Origin: Natronosalvus amylolyticus
Lineage (GTDB): Archaea; Halobacteriota; Halobacteria; Halobacteriales; Natrialbaceae
Length of the DNA: 64,000 nt
Direction of reading: 5' to 3'
NCBI RefSeq assembly: GCF_024298845.1
Contig: NZ_CP101156.1
Coordinates: 2,852,001-2,916,000, forward strand
Each line of letters opens with the position of its first letter. Position 1 is the stretch's first letter. The notes beneath the pieces were generated by a model. The model was not told where the DNA came from. It ran no database searches and saw only the letters and a list, made by a program, of their open reading frames with translations. Both the position numbers and the translations under genes were made by a program. Of the stretch, positions 16,966 to 25,526 are shown piece after piece.

Positions 16966-17571
16966 GTGGGCCTGTACGAACGTTATCTTCGGTCGCGAAT
17001 CAGCCGCTCTGATGGTGAGCCACCGGCACACATCGCGCTGGTGATCACCGAACGTGACCTCCTCGAGCGTGGCGCCTACGATACGCTCGCGGCCTTCTTC
17101 GAGTGGGCCTTCGAGTACGCCTCGCGCGTGACGGTGTACGTGAGTGTGCTGGACAGTGCGGCCGTTCCAACGCTCAGGCGGGAACTCGAGGATCTTGAGA
17201 CGCCGCGACCGGCTGCGGTTCGCGGTCCGGACGATACCGACGCGGCGGATGCCCCAATTCAGATCGGTATCGGGCTTGGTGGCAAGCACGAGTTCACACG
17301 GGCGGTCCGCACGCTCGCCGAACGCGTCGAAGATGGGGAGCTTTCGGCCGATGAAATCGAAGACGGGGACGTCGAGACCAACCTGATCTTTCCCGACGAG
17401 CCGGATCTGGTGATCAAGACGGGCGCAGAACGGCTCTCGGATTTCATGATCTGGCAGTCGGTATACTCGGAGCTGTATTTCACCGACGTCAACTGGCGGG
17501 ACTTCCGGCGGCGGGACTTCCTCCGGGCGGTTCGGGAGTTCTGTAACCGCTCGAGGCGGTTCGGAACGTAG
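16966..17571 (+). CDS. Cis-prenyltransferase homologue lacking the catalytic DGN motif
   Basis: This 201-residue protein has the C-terminal half of the UppS fold: LVIKTGAERLSDFMIWQSVYSELYFTDV..., ending FCNRSRRFGT, which includes the RxG-type tail. Where active enzymes have MDGNxRWA, this protein reads LVITERDLLERGAY, so the catalytic Asp and its loop are missing. It starts with GTG 16966. The neighbouring gene (17703-18662) has DGN but lacks an RxG tail. By analogy with NgBR/DHDDS, this may be the accessory subunit of a two-part enzyme; that is inference. Confidence 0.85.
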   Translation: MGLYERYLRSRISRSDGEPPAHIALVITERDLLERGAYDTLAAFFEWAFEYASRVTVYVSVLDSAAVPTLRRELEDLETPRPAAVRGPDDTDAADAPIQIGIGLGGKHEFTRAVRTLAERVEDGELSADEIEDGDVETNLIFPDEPDLVIKTGAERLSDFMIWQSVYSELYFTDVNWRDFRRRDFLRAVREFCNRSRRFGT

Positions 17572-17584
17572 GGCCGCCCTTGAC

Positions 17585-17652
17585 TTGTATTACAATAGCG
17601 ATTTTGTATTAAAATTGAATCAATAACTCCACTACTAATAGCATATGCTATT
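17585..17652. promoter_or_regulatory. AT-rich convergent gap with two perfect palindromes
   Basis: Between two convergent genes lies an AT-rich tract unlike the surrounding GC-rich DNA. It contains ttgta-t-tacaa (17585-17595) and the 16-bp palindrome aatagcatatgctatt (17637-17652). They could terminate both transcripts or bind a dimeric protein. No gene is seen. Confidence 0.45.
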
Positions 17653-17702
17653 TCTATTGGGGTAATGCCAAACCGGGAAGTACACCCACTGCACCTTCGT
17701 AC

Positions 17703-18662
17703 TTAATCGGCTACCTGACTCGAGTCGCCGTCGCCTGCCTCGCTCGCCTCGACAGCCGGTTGCCCGATGGCGTCGGCCTCGGGCTGTTCGGCGGTCGGAA
17801 GCGAATCGCGAAAGCGACCGAGAATCGAGCGAGCTTCGGCGAGTTCGGGTTCGCTCACCGCCCGGAGCAAGGCGAGGGCACGTCGGGCTCGCGTGCGCCG
17901 CCAGGAGGCCTCGCGGGATTCGTAGGTGCGGATGCCACGGAGGAAGTCTCGTCTGGAAAACTCGGGCCAGAAGGGGGCACAAAAGAAGACGGCAGCCTCG
18001 TTGCCGTTGGCGTGCCAGGGCAGGAAGTTCGAGGTACGCTCGTCGCCGCCGGTGCGGATGATGAGATCGACGTCGCGAACCGGCTGGGCGTACAGTCGCT
18101 CCTGGACCGTGTCGACGTCGATATCAGAAACCGCGAGGTCCCCCGATTCGACGTCGTGTGCGACGCTGCGGGCGGCCTCGAGCAACTGGGCGCGGCCGCC
18201 GTAGGCCAGAGCGATGTTGAGGACGAACTGGTCGTAGCCCTCCGTTCGTCCTTCCGCGTAGTCGATGGCGTCACGCACCCGTGGTGGAAGTCGCTCGAGA
18301 TCGCCGATGGCGCGAATACAGACCTCGTTCGCGTGGACGCGCTCGGCGTCGGCGAACTCGCGCAGTTTCTCACACAGGAGGTCGAACAGGGCCTCACGCT
18401 CTTCGGCCGGCCGGTCGAAGTTCTCCGTCGAGAAGGCATACAGCGTGAGTTCTTCGACGCCGATCTCCTGACACCACTCGAGGACGCGTTCGGTCGTCTG
18501 GGCACCGGCCCGGTGGCCGTCGTGTGCGCCGTCCCCACGCTGGCGAGCGTAGCGGCGATTGCCGTCCTGGATGACGGCGACGTGTGTGGGCGCGCCGGAG
18601 ACCTCTCGAGCGAGCAGTCGCTCGTAGCCTCGCTCGAGTTGCCGGAACAGCCACTGACGCAT
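17703..18662 (-). CDS. uppS: Cis-prenyltransferase (undecaprenyl/dolichyl diphosphate synthase), catalytic
   Basis: This enzyme extends an allylic diphosphate with isopentenyl diphosphate to make the polyprenyl carrier for protein glycosylation. The catalytic motif AVIQDGNRRYARQRG is intact, as are YAFSTENF, ALAYGGR and the pyrophosphate-binding LIIRTGGDERTSNFLPW. The product is 319 residues, longer than the usual 250, because of a C-terminal extension after RDFLRGIRTYESR; the usual RxG end is not visible. ATG 18662 (MRQWLF) is chosen as start. It is convergent with the DGN-less paralogue. Confidence 0.93.
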   Translation of the reverse strand: MRQWLFRQLERGYERLLAREVSGAPTHVAVIQDGNRRYARQRGDGAHDGHRAGAQTTERVLEWCQEIGVEELTLYAFSTENFDRPAEEREALFDLLCEKLREFADAERVHANEVCIRAIGDLERLPPRVRDAIDYAEGRTEGYDQFVLNIALAYGGRAQLLEAARSVAHDVESGDLAVSDIDVDTVQERLYAQPVRDVDLIIRTGGDERTSNFLPWHANGNEAAVFFCAPFWPEFSRRDFLRGIRTYESREASWRRTRARRALALLRAVSEPELAEARSILGRFRDSLPTAEQPEADAIGQPAVEASEAGDGDSSQVAD

Positions 18663-18812
18663 TACTCGGGACTGACACACTCGAGGGGTATGTCTCTTGT
18701 GTGTCACACTACCGCAGTGAGAACGGGTGACACTATCCACGTTCGTCCGTTCTGTCGACACTGTCTCGGGGAAATCGTGACGGCTTTGGGTCGTCGCACG
18801 AAACACTTACCA

Positions 18813-19217
18813 ATGAGCGAAATCCTCGATCCGGACCTGTACGCACGGACCAAAGCCTTGCTCGAGCCAGGAGACATCCAGCTCAACGGTGCAATTGTCC
18901 ACACCGAATACGGCTCGGACGATGACGTCCAGATGATGCAGACGACCATCGACGTGGGCGACATCATCGCCGAACACGCGGGCCACGACCCCCACGACTG
19001 TTTCGTCTACTCGGGCAACGACGACCCCGACTTCTCCTCGAACCAGCATCAGGGGTTAACCCTCGAGGACGAGTCGTTCGTCTGGGAGTGCCAGCAACTG
19101 CTGCGTCAGGGAACCTTCGACATCGTCATCTACTACGAAGCGAGTGCCGACCACGAGGCGATTCTCGAGGGAGTTTCGGACCTCGGATTCGACGTGACCG
19201 GCGTCGAAGGCGAGTAA
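18813..19217 (+). CDS. Conserved haloarchaeal protein (DUF5778-like)
   Basis: This 134-residue acidic cytoplasmic protein starts MSEILDPDLYARTKALLEPG and contains HDPHDCFVYSGNDDPDF and a C-terminal FDVTGVEG. I associate this pattern with DUF5778 from memory. No catalytic motif, membrane helix or signal is seen. ATG 18813 is divergent from the cis-prenyltransferase gene with about 150 bp between them. The function is unknown. Confidence 0.78.
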   Translation: MSEILDPDLYARTKALLEPGDIQLNGAIVHTEYGSDDDVQMMQTTIDVGDIIAEHAGHDPHDCFVYSGNDDPDFSSNQHQGLTLEDESFVWECQQLLRQGTFDIVIYYEASADHEAILEGVSDLGFDVTGVEGE

Positions 19218-19256
19218 GCTTGTACGGCGATTTTTGACTCGAGCCTTCGACACCAA

Positions 19257-19314
19257 CTCGAGTTCTCTTCTCACCGTCATCCCGTGACTTCCTCGAGTTC
19301 TCTTCTCACCGTCA
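19257..19314 (+). repeat. Two 23-bp intergenic direct repeats, 35 bp apart
   Basis: A 23-bp sequence beginning ctcgagttctcttctcacc occurs at 19257-19279 and 19292-19314, followed by two shorter tcaccctcg copies. The repeats lie between the DUF5778-like gene and the siroheme decarboxylase gene, about 100 bases upstream of the latter. Regulatory sites or slippage products are both possible. Confidence 0.65.
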
Positions 19315-19416
19315 CCCTCGCTTTGTCACCCTCGTTGTTCACTCGAGTCCAGCGTTTCGTTGGGACGAGACTCGGGTCCCGAGTCGCTTATGTCCCGTCC
19401 GTCCTGAGAACAACGT

Positions 19417-20478
19417 ATGAACACGGACGTCGATCTCACTGAGCGCGAGCGGGCCGTCGTCAACGCCTTTCAGGGCGGCTTTCCGGTCGTCGACTCGCCG
19501 TTCGAACCCGCTGCAGCGGCCATGCGCGAGGCGGGTTTCGAGATCACCGCAGCCGAACTCCTCGAGACGGTTCGCGATCTGGACGAGCGCGGCGTTCTCT
19601 CCCGATTCGGTCCACTGGTAAACGCCCAGCAGATCGGCGGCGCGGCGACGCTCGTCGCGATGCACGCACCCGAAGACCGGTTCGACGAAGTCGTCGACCT
19701 GGTCAATTCCCACCGCGAGGTGGCCCACAACTACGAACGCGAACATCCACATCTGAACGTGTGGTTCGTCGTGAGCGTGTCCGACGAGGCCCGCGTCGAA
19801 ACAGTCCTCGAGGAAATCGAGGCCGAAACCGGCCAGCCAACGTACAACCTGCCCAAACTACAGGAGTTTCGCGTCGAGGCCAAATTCTACGTCGACGGGC
19901 CACTCGAGGGCGGCCTCGACCTGACCGACCTCGGGCCGGACGTCGAGCCAACCGACGAATCGACGCTCACGCCGGCCGAACGCGACCTCGTCCTCGAGAT
20001 TCAGGGCGGGTTGCCGGTTACTGCAACCCCGTACGCGGACGTTGCCGATGCCATCGGCCGTGACCTCGAGTGGACGCTCTCGACGATCAAGCGCTTCGAC
20101 CTTGAGGGGAAGATTCGCCGAATCGGGGTCATTCCAAACCACTACGCACTCGGCTACACGGAGAACGGAATGACCGTCTGGAACGTCCCGGACGAACTCG
20201 TGAGCGAGGTCGGCCCCGACGTCGCTTCCCTCCCCTTCGTCACCCACTGTTACGAGCGGCCGCGACACGACGGCGTCTGGCCGTACAACGTCTTCGCGAT
20301 GACACACGGGCGCACGGAAGCCGAGAGCGACCAGCGCGTCGAGCAGGTCAGAGCGCGGATGGCCGAGTACTGGGACGTGGGCGAGGACGACTGGGACACG
20401 CTGTTTTCGACCCAGATTCTGAAAAAGACGGGCATCCGACTGGCCGAACGGGCCGAAGCAAACACGCAGACACAGTGA
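19417..20478 (+). CDS. ahbAB: Siroheme decarboxylase, AhbA and AhbB fused in one chain
   Basis: Siroheme decarboxylase converts siroheme to didecarboxysiroheme on the alternative heme route. This 353-residue chain has two homologous Lrp/AsnC-like units. Residues 1-165 contain LSRFGPLVNAQQIGG and VAHNYEREHPHLNVWF; residues 185-345 contain IRRIGVIPNHYALGYTENGM and VTHCYERPRHDGVWPYN. In most organisms these units are separate AhbA and AhbB subunits. The NYER and CYER segments hold the active-site His region. It is followed after 22 bp by sirC and then hemA. Confidence 0.92.
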   Translation: MNTDVDLTERERAVVNAFQGGFPVVDSPFEPAAAAMREAGFEITAAELLETVRDLDERGVLSRFGPLVNAQQIGGAATLVAMHAPEDRFDEVVDLVNSHREVAHNYEREHPHLNVWFVVSVSDEARVETVLEEIEAETGQPTYNLPKLQEFRVEAKFYVDGPLEGGLDLTDLGPDVEPTDESTLTPAERDLVLEIQGGLPVTATPYADVADAIGRDLEWTLSTIKRFDLEGKIRRIGVIPNHYALGYTENGMTVWNVPDELVSEVGPDVASLPFVTHCYERPRHDGVWPYNVFAMTHGRTEAESDQRVEQVRARMAEYWDVGEDDWDTLFSTQILKKTGIRLAERAEANTQTQ

Positions 20479-20500
20479 GCCAACTGGTGTACTCGAGACG

Positions 20501-21157
20501 ATGATTCCACTCTTTCACGACTTTACGGACGCGACGGTCCTCATCTTCGGCGGCGGTCCCGTCGGAGCACGGAAAGCCCGTCGCTTTGCCCGCGAGGCGC
20601 GGACGGTCGTCGTGAGCCCCGCGTTCGTCGACAGCGACTTCGGCGACAGCGAACTGGTTCGGGCCGCACCCGACCCTGGGGAGATCGGCGGCTGGCTCGA
20701 GCGACACGAACCCGCCCTGGTCGTCGCGGCGACGGATGACGAAGCCGTCAACGACGCCATCGTCGACACAGCACAGGCGCAAAACGTGCTGGTCAATCGT
20801 GCCGATCGGGCAGGCGGGCGGGAACCCGGCAGCGTCGTCGTTCCGGCCACCGTCGCAGAACCGCCGGTAACCGTCGCCATCGCGACCGGCGGGACGGCAC
20901 CGGCACTGAGCAAGTACCTTCGGAAAGACCTCGAGGAGACGCTCGCGGGAGCCGGCGAGATGGCGACACTGCTCGGCGAACTCCGACGTGAGCTCAAAGC
21001 CCGATCGGTGCCCCAGGACCGGCGTCGCCAGCTGGTGACGTCGGTCGTCGAGGACTCGACCGTTTGGACAGCTTTACGTACCGGTACGACCAAGCCCCGA
21101 CAAGTGATCGACGACGTGATAGCCGACGAACTGGTCTCCGGTGGTGAGTCGCCGTGA
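20501..21157 (+). CDS. sirC: Precorrin-2 dehydrogenase/sirohydrochlorin ferrochelatase
   Basis: This enzyme oxidises precorrin-2 to sirohydrochlorin (and in Met8/CysG-type proteins also inserts iron) to give siroheme. The 218-residue product starts MIPLFHDFTDATVLIFGGG, with the NAD-binding GGGPVGARKA loop. It continues with the family sequence LVVAATDDEAVNDAI and, near residue 105, NRADRAGG...VVPATV. A helical C-terminal domain (SKYLRKDLEE) follows. Its last four bases overlap the hemA start, so both are co-translated, upstream and downstream steps of the same pathway. Confidence 0.93.
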   Translation: MIPLFHDFTDATVLIFGGGPVGARKARRFAREARTVVVSPAFVDSDFGDSELVRAAPDPGEIGGWLERHEPALVVAATDDEAVNDAIVDTAQAQNVLVNRADRAGGREPGSVVVPATVAEPPVTVAIATGGTAPALSKYLRKDLEETLAGAGEMATLLGELRRELKARSVPQDRRRQLVTSVVEDSTVWTALRTGTTKPRQVIDDVIADELVSGGESP

Positions 21158-22467
21158 TTCGAGGCGGTGTCGTCACGGGCATGTGCGTCACCCACGACAG
21201 CGGCGGCATCGACGATATCGCCGCTGCGAGCCCCGAGAGCCAGGCTGCTGGTGTGGAGACGCTGTTGTCCGCCCCGTCCGTCGAAGAGGCGTTCGTCCTT
21301 TCGACTTGCAACCGGACGGAGGCCTACGTCGTCACGGGAGAGCCCGCCGAAGGACTGGCCGTTCTCCGGGCCTTTTTCGCCGACGTCGATATGGACGTCG
21401 TCGTCCAGATGCACCACGACGAAAGCCTGGTCCATCTGCTTCGAGTGGCGACCGGCCTCGAGTCGGTTATCCTCGGTGAAGATCAGATTATTGGACAGGT
21501 CAGAACCGCCTACGAAGACGCGCGCGAAGCGGGCGGCATCGGCCACCTGCTCGAGTTGGCCGTGACGAAAGCGATCCGCGTGGGCGAACGCGCCCGCACC
21601 GAGACGGCGATCAACGAAGGTGTCGTCTCGCTCGGTTCCGCTGCCGTTCGCCTCGCCGAGCGCGAACACCGCCTCGAGGGCGAGACGGCGCTCGTCGTGG
21701 GGGCCGGCGAGATGGGGCAACTCGCCGCCCGTAACCTCGCCGACGCCGGCGCCGAGTCGGTCTTACTCGCAAATCGGACGGTCGAGAACGCGGGACACGT
21801 CCTCGCGGGCATCGACGCCCCGGGGGAACCACTCCCGCTCGAGGCGCTGCCGGAAGCTGCATCGAAGGCGGGCGTCATCGTCGCTGCAACCGGCCGGGAC
21901 GACCCACTCATCGAACCGGCCCACCTCGGGGAGCGCGAACAGGTCGTCGTGGACCTCGGTCAGCCACGGGACGTCCGTCCAAGTGCGGCCGACGTCGATG
22001 GTGTGACGTTGTACGACCTGGACGATCTCGAGGATATCACCGCCGAAACTCGCGAACAGCGGGCTGACGCGGCACGCGACGTCGAGGCGATGGTCGACCA
22101 CGAGTACGAGCGACTCTGTGAGCAGTACAAACGCACTCGCGCGGACGAGGTCATCGCGGCGATGTACGAGTCGGCAGAGCGGGTCAAACAGCGCGAACTC
22201 GAGACGGCGCTCTCTCGCCTCGAGGGGGACGACTCGTTCACCGACGAGCAACGGGAGGTCGTCGCCGCGATGGCCGATTCGCTGGTTGGACAGTTGCTCG
22301 CCCCGCCGACCCAGAGCCTTCGCGAAGCGGCCGCCGAAGACGACTGGTCGACGATCAACACGGCCCTGCAGTTGTTCGACCCAGAATTCGGCCCCGATGG
22401 GATTTCCGTTACCAGCCAGTTTTCCGGCACGTCCGACATCTCCGTCGGAGCGACCGACGACGACTGA
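21154..22467 (+). CDS. hemA: Glutamyl-tRNA reductase
   Basis: HemA reduces glutamyl-tRNA to glutamate-1-semialdehyde, the first committed step of tetrapyrrole synthesis. The 437-residue product has the active-site Cys in FVLSTCNRTEAY, the VILGEDQIIGQVR motif, the NADPH loop ALVVGAGEMGQLAARNL, and a helical C-terminal dimerisation domain. GTG 21154 overlaps the sirC stop (GTGA), giving tight translational coupling. Placing hemA with sirC and ahbAB puts entry and late siroheme-to-heme steps under one promoter. Confidence 0.96.
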   Translation: MIRGGVVTGMCVTHDSGGIDDIAAASPESQAAGVETLLSAPSVEEAFVLSTCNRTEAYVVTGEPAEGLAVLRAFFADVDMDVVVQMHHDESLVHLLRVATGLESVILGEDQIIGQVRTAYEDAREAGGIGHLLELAVTKAIRVGERARTETAINEGVVSLGSAAVRLAEREHRLEGETALVVGAGEMGQLAARNLADAGAESVLLANRTVENAGHVLAGIDAPGEPLPLEALPEAASKAGVIVAATGRDDPLIEPAHLGEREQVVVDLGQPRDVRPSAADVDGVTLYDLDDLEDITAETREQRADAARDVEAMVDHEYERLCEQYKRTRADEVIAAMYESAERVKQRELETALSRLEGDDSFTDEQREVVAAMADSLVGQLLAPPTQSLREAAAEDDWSTINTALQLFDPEFGPDGISVTSQFSGTSDISVGATDDD

Positions 22468-22536
22468 TAGCCATTCGTCGTCGTTCTCATCACCTCGGGC
22501 ACAATCGTTATTTAATTGGCTTCCGTTCGTGTGCGT

Positions 22537-22818
22537 ATGTCAGATGTACTTTCCGACGAGGAGGTGGCAGCACGATTACCCGAAACCTGGGACCGAGAGG
22601 GGGACGAAATCGTTCGTGTCTACGAGTTCGACGACTACCTCCGGGGCGTCAACTTCGCCCAGATGGTGGGCGAAATCGCCGAAGCGCAGTTCCACCACCC
22701 CACGATTACTATCGAGTACAAAACCGTCGAAATTCGGTTGACGACTCACGACGCCGGTGGTATCACCGAAAACGACCTCGAGATGGCAACACTCATCGAA
22801 TCCGAACAGAGTGCCTGA
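22537..22818 (+). CDS. Pterin-4a-carbinolamine dehydratase family protein
   Basis: This 93-residue protein has the PCD/DCoH core: LPETWDREGDEIVRVYEFDDY, FAQMVGEIAEAQFHHPTI (the active-site His pair) and VEIRLTTHDAGGITENDLEMA. The enzyme dehydrates 4a-hydroxytetrahydropterin; many archaea carry one without an aromatic-amino-acid hydroxylase, so its substrate there is unclear. ATG 22537 is the start and lies about 70 bp after hemA. Confidence 0.92.
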   Translation: MSDVLSDEEVAARLPETWDREGDEIVRVYEFDDYLRGVNFAQMVGEIAEAQFHHPTITIEYKTVEIRLTTHDAGGITENDLEMATLIESEQSA

Positions 22819-23060
22819 TACCGACTCCCTCGGCTCTGGGGCCGCTCGTTTTCGAGGGCGGTAGACCGGTGGGTATCGCTATGCCCGGCCGGTAGGGTTA
22901 TCGGGGTACCGACCTGGCTACCATACAGCGGCGAACGGCCACTGTCAAGAGGCGATCGGTGCAGTAGCCTTCACCGATTGCCACGGTATGACAGTGACTG
23001 GCACTGGAACGGTACCTGCTTCCCGGCACCGCGGCTCGTTCACCGTGTCGACAACGTCTC

Positions 23061-23825
23061 ATGGCTCGAAACTCTGTCGTCCATCTCGTCCTGTTCATCG
23101 CGGTCGTGAGTGTGTCGGCCATCGCTGTCGGCCTTCTCGTCACCCAGGCGGGCCTTTACAGTCAGGCGCTCGAAGGCGAGAGCGAACGCGAGCAAGCGAC
23201 CCTCGAGACGGACCTTTCGATCATCAACGATCCGGAAGCCGGGACGACCTACGACGCCGACACTGAGACTGTCACGCTCTACGTCAAAAACGTCGGGTCG
23301 CGCACGCTCGAACCGGGAGACCTCGACGTGTTGCTCGACGGGAAGTACGTCACGGCCAGCAGCGCGGTCGTCGACGGCGACGAGTGGCGGCCCGGCAGCG
23401 TCCTCGAGGTTACGACCGATCTCGAGGAACCGCTCGAGCGGGGTACCCACCGGGCGATGGTAACCGCCCACGGCGTCAGCGCCACGCTCGAGTTTACCCA
23501 CCGGGTCGTGTTCTGGCTGGAACCGGACGCCGACGGTGTTAGCTGCGATGGCGAGCGGTGTGTCATCGACGCGGACGAAGTCGACTCTCTGCCGGTTACG
23601 ATGGGGACCGACCCGACCCAGGAAGATACGCCAGTCGCCTACGCAGTGAACGACACCTCGGTACTCACCCTCGAGTCAGATACGGGGGTTACTGACGACA
23701 ACGGCCGGAACGAGACCGTCGTCGTCCCCGAAGGGAACGGGGAAGCCTCGCTCGTCGTGGACGCGGGCTGGGACCGCGACGACCTGTTACTCGAGGTAAC
23801 CAACGCTTCCGAAGACGAGGAATAA
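23061..23825 (+). CDS. FlaG/ArlG-like archaellum (or pilin-like) protein with extended C-terminus
   Basis: The product (254 residues) starts with a short hydrophobic helix (VVHLVLFIAVVSVSAIAVGLLV). A single beta-sandwich resembling ArlG follows: TDLSIINDPEAGTTYDADTETVTLYVKNVGSRTL, then DVLLDGKYV. ArlG is part of the archaellum stator. The extra domain after about residue 140, with a CDGERC pair, is not typical. No other archaellum genes are nearby, so this is an orphan copy, perhaps serving a different filament or surface complex. Confidence 0.6.
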   Translation: MARNSVVHLVLFIAVVSVSAIAVGLLVTQAGLYSQALEGESEREQATLETDLSIINDPEAGTTYDADTETVTLYVKNVGSRTLEPGDLDVLLDGKYVTASSAVVDGDEWRPGSVLEVTTDLEEPLERGTHRAMVTAHGVSATLEFTHRVVFWLEPDADGVSCDGERCVIDADEVDSLPVTMGTDPTQEDTPVAYAVNDTSVLTLESDTGVTDDNGRNETVVVPEGNGEASLVVDAGWDRDDLLLEVTNASEDEE

Positions 23826-23897
23826 CTCTCCTGTGGCGAATGAACAACTGTCTCGAGGCCGATGTACGACTGTCTCGAGATCGAGGAAACGCCCTGG

Positions 23898-24866
23898 CTA
23901 CCGGTCTCGAGAGGGTAACTCCGGCTGGAAGTCGATCAGGTCGACGGCGGCTTGCAAGACCTCCTCGACGCCCTCGCCGGTTTCGATGCTCATGTAGTAA
24001 TCCGCTTCGACGTCGCGTGATCGGTCGGCTTTGTTACACACCGTCAGCGTCGGCAGGTCGTCGAACTGGGCGGCGATGGCATCGCGCAACTCGAGTTGGG
24101 ACTCGAGGGGGTAGCCACACGCCTCACTCGCGTCGACGAGGATGAGGAGACAGTCGCCCAGGTGCTCGAGGGCGCTGACGGCCTGTGATTCGATTTCGTT
24201 TCGGTCCTGTGGCGGGCGGTCGAGCAGTCCGGGCGTGTCGACGATCTGGTGACGGATGTGGTCGCTGGTGAAGTGACCGAGACCGATCCCTTTCGTGGTG
24301 AACGGATACGAGGCCGTCTCGCCGCGCGCGTTCGTCACGCTGTTGACGAACGAGGATTTGCCGACGTTCGGGTAGCCCGCGACGACGATGGTCGGTTCGT
24401 CGGGGTTGATTTCGGGCAGGTCGCGCAGGTCGTTACGCGATTTGTTGATATACAGCAGTTCGTCGTCGATCTGTTCGACGATGTCGGCGAGTCGGGCGAA
24501 CGCCTGTTTGCGGTACTTTCTGGCGGTATCGACGTCGGTCTTCCTGAGTTTCGACTGGTACTCCTCGTGAATCTCGCGGGCCTTTCGACTCGCCCAGATC
24601 ACTTCCGAGAGGCTCTGTCGCAGGCGGTCGACGTCGACGATGGCGTCGGCGAGTTCGTAATAAAACGGGTGGACGTCGTACTCGAAATCCGGCCACGAGG
24701 TGACCACGTTCTCGAGGTTGTCCGAGATGATGTTGGCTGCCGTCTGGAGCATCGACTGCTGGGCGTCGAGCCCTCGCTGGGCCCGACCCGCTCGGGACGC
24801 CCGGGAAAACGCCTTGTCGATCAGCTCTTCCGACGTGGGCGTGGTCGGAAGGTCTTCGAAAATCAT
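23898..24866 (-). CDS. Nog1-type GTPase
   Basis: This 322-residue GTPase of the Obg/Nog1 class has an N-terminal helical domain typical of Nog1, then GYPNVGKSS (G1), the G2 Thr region YPFTTKG, DTPGLL (G3) and NKAD (G4). Nog1 proteins act in large ribosomal subunit assembly. Length fits archaeal Nog1, which lacks the long eukaryotic C-terminal extension. It is divergent from the small membrane-protein gene at 24946. Confidence 0.94.
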   Translation of the reverse strand: MIFEDLPTTPTSEELIDKAFSRASRAGRAQRGLDAQQSMLQTAANIISDNLENVVTSWPDFEYDVHPFYYELADAIVDVDRLRQSLSEVIWASRKAREIHEEYQSKLRKTDVDTARKYRKQAFARLADIVEQIDDELLYINKSRNDLRDLPEINPDEPTIVVAGYPNVGKSSFVNSVTNARGETASYPFTTKGIGLGHFTSDHIRHQIVDTPGLLDRPPQDRNEIESQAVSALEHLGDCLLILVDASEACGYPLESQLELRDAIAAQFDDLPTLTVCNKADRSRDVEADYYMSIETGEGVEEVLQAAVDLIDFQPELPSRDR

Positions 24867-24945
24867 ACAGGACCATAGGTGACTCGGTCATAAAAGGTCG
24901 TTCGTTACGCGACGGGTATTTTTGACTCGAGTGCCTATATCCGGT

Positions 24946-25317
24946 ATGACTAACTGGCGAGCAGTCGGTATCGGCTTCATCCTCATGGTTTTGTTGAGCC
25001 TGATCGGGGTTTCAGCGCCTGTCCTCGGCCAACTGACGGCCGGACTGGTCGGCGGCTTCGTGGCTGGCTACCTCGCTGGCGGCGGCCTCGGCTCCGGCTT
25101 CTGGCATGGCCTCCTGGCCGGTGCACTCGGTGGTCTCATCGGTGCCCTCATTCTCGGTCTCGCCGTCGGCGTCGCCGGCTTCGCGTTCGGCCCCGGTGGT
25201 GGCCTGGTCTCGAGTGCCATCGGCGCGAGTATCTTCCTCGTTGCCACGGTCGTCGCCTTCGTGATGGCGCTCGAGAGCGCGCTGGCTGGTGCACTCGGTG
25301 GTGCACTGAGCGATTGA
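24946..25317 (+). CDS. Small Gly-rich membrane protein (DUF5518-like)
   Basis: This 123-residue protein has four hydrophobic helices with many Gly and Ala residues (GFVAGYLAGGGLGSGFWHG, then GLIGALILGLAVGVAGFAFG). It starts MTNWRAVGIGF at ATG 24946. The style matches the haloarchaeal DUF5518 group (from memory). No charged or catalytic residues are conserved within the helices, and the function is unknown. Confidence 0.8.
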   Translation: MTNWRAVGIGFILMVLLSLIGVSAPVLGQLTAGLVGGFVAGYLAGGGLGSGFWHGLLAGALGGLIGALILGLAVGVAGFAFGPGGGLVSSAIGASIFLVATVVAFVMALESALAGALGGALSD

Positions 25318-25526
25318 TAACATAGCTGTGAATAGGGAGGATACGTTCAGCACGCCTCTCGTATTTTTCACACCATGGCAAATGAGCACATGGCGTACTA
25401 CTTAGATACTGTACGTTGAAGAACAAAAACACCCGCCGGTGCCAAACGGTCTGGCTGGTCCCACGGACACCTCTCCGCCGAAGAACTTGATGAATCCCGG
25501 AAACGTCTGCAACGGAGCCACGATTC

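Noticed and set aside
20515-21720. 401-codon minus-strand frame over sirC and hemA
   Set aside because: It spans two overlapping, clearly identified genes on the other strand and has a low-complexity Ser/Arg composition.
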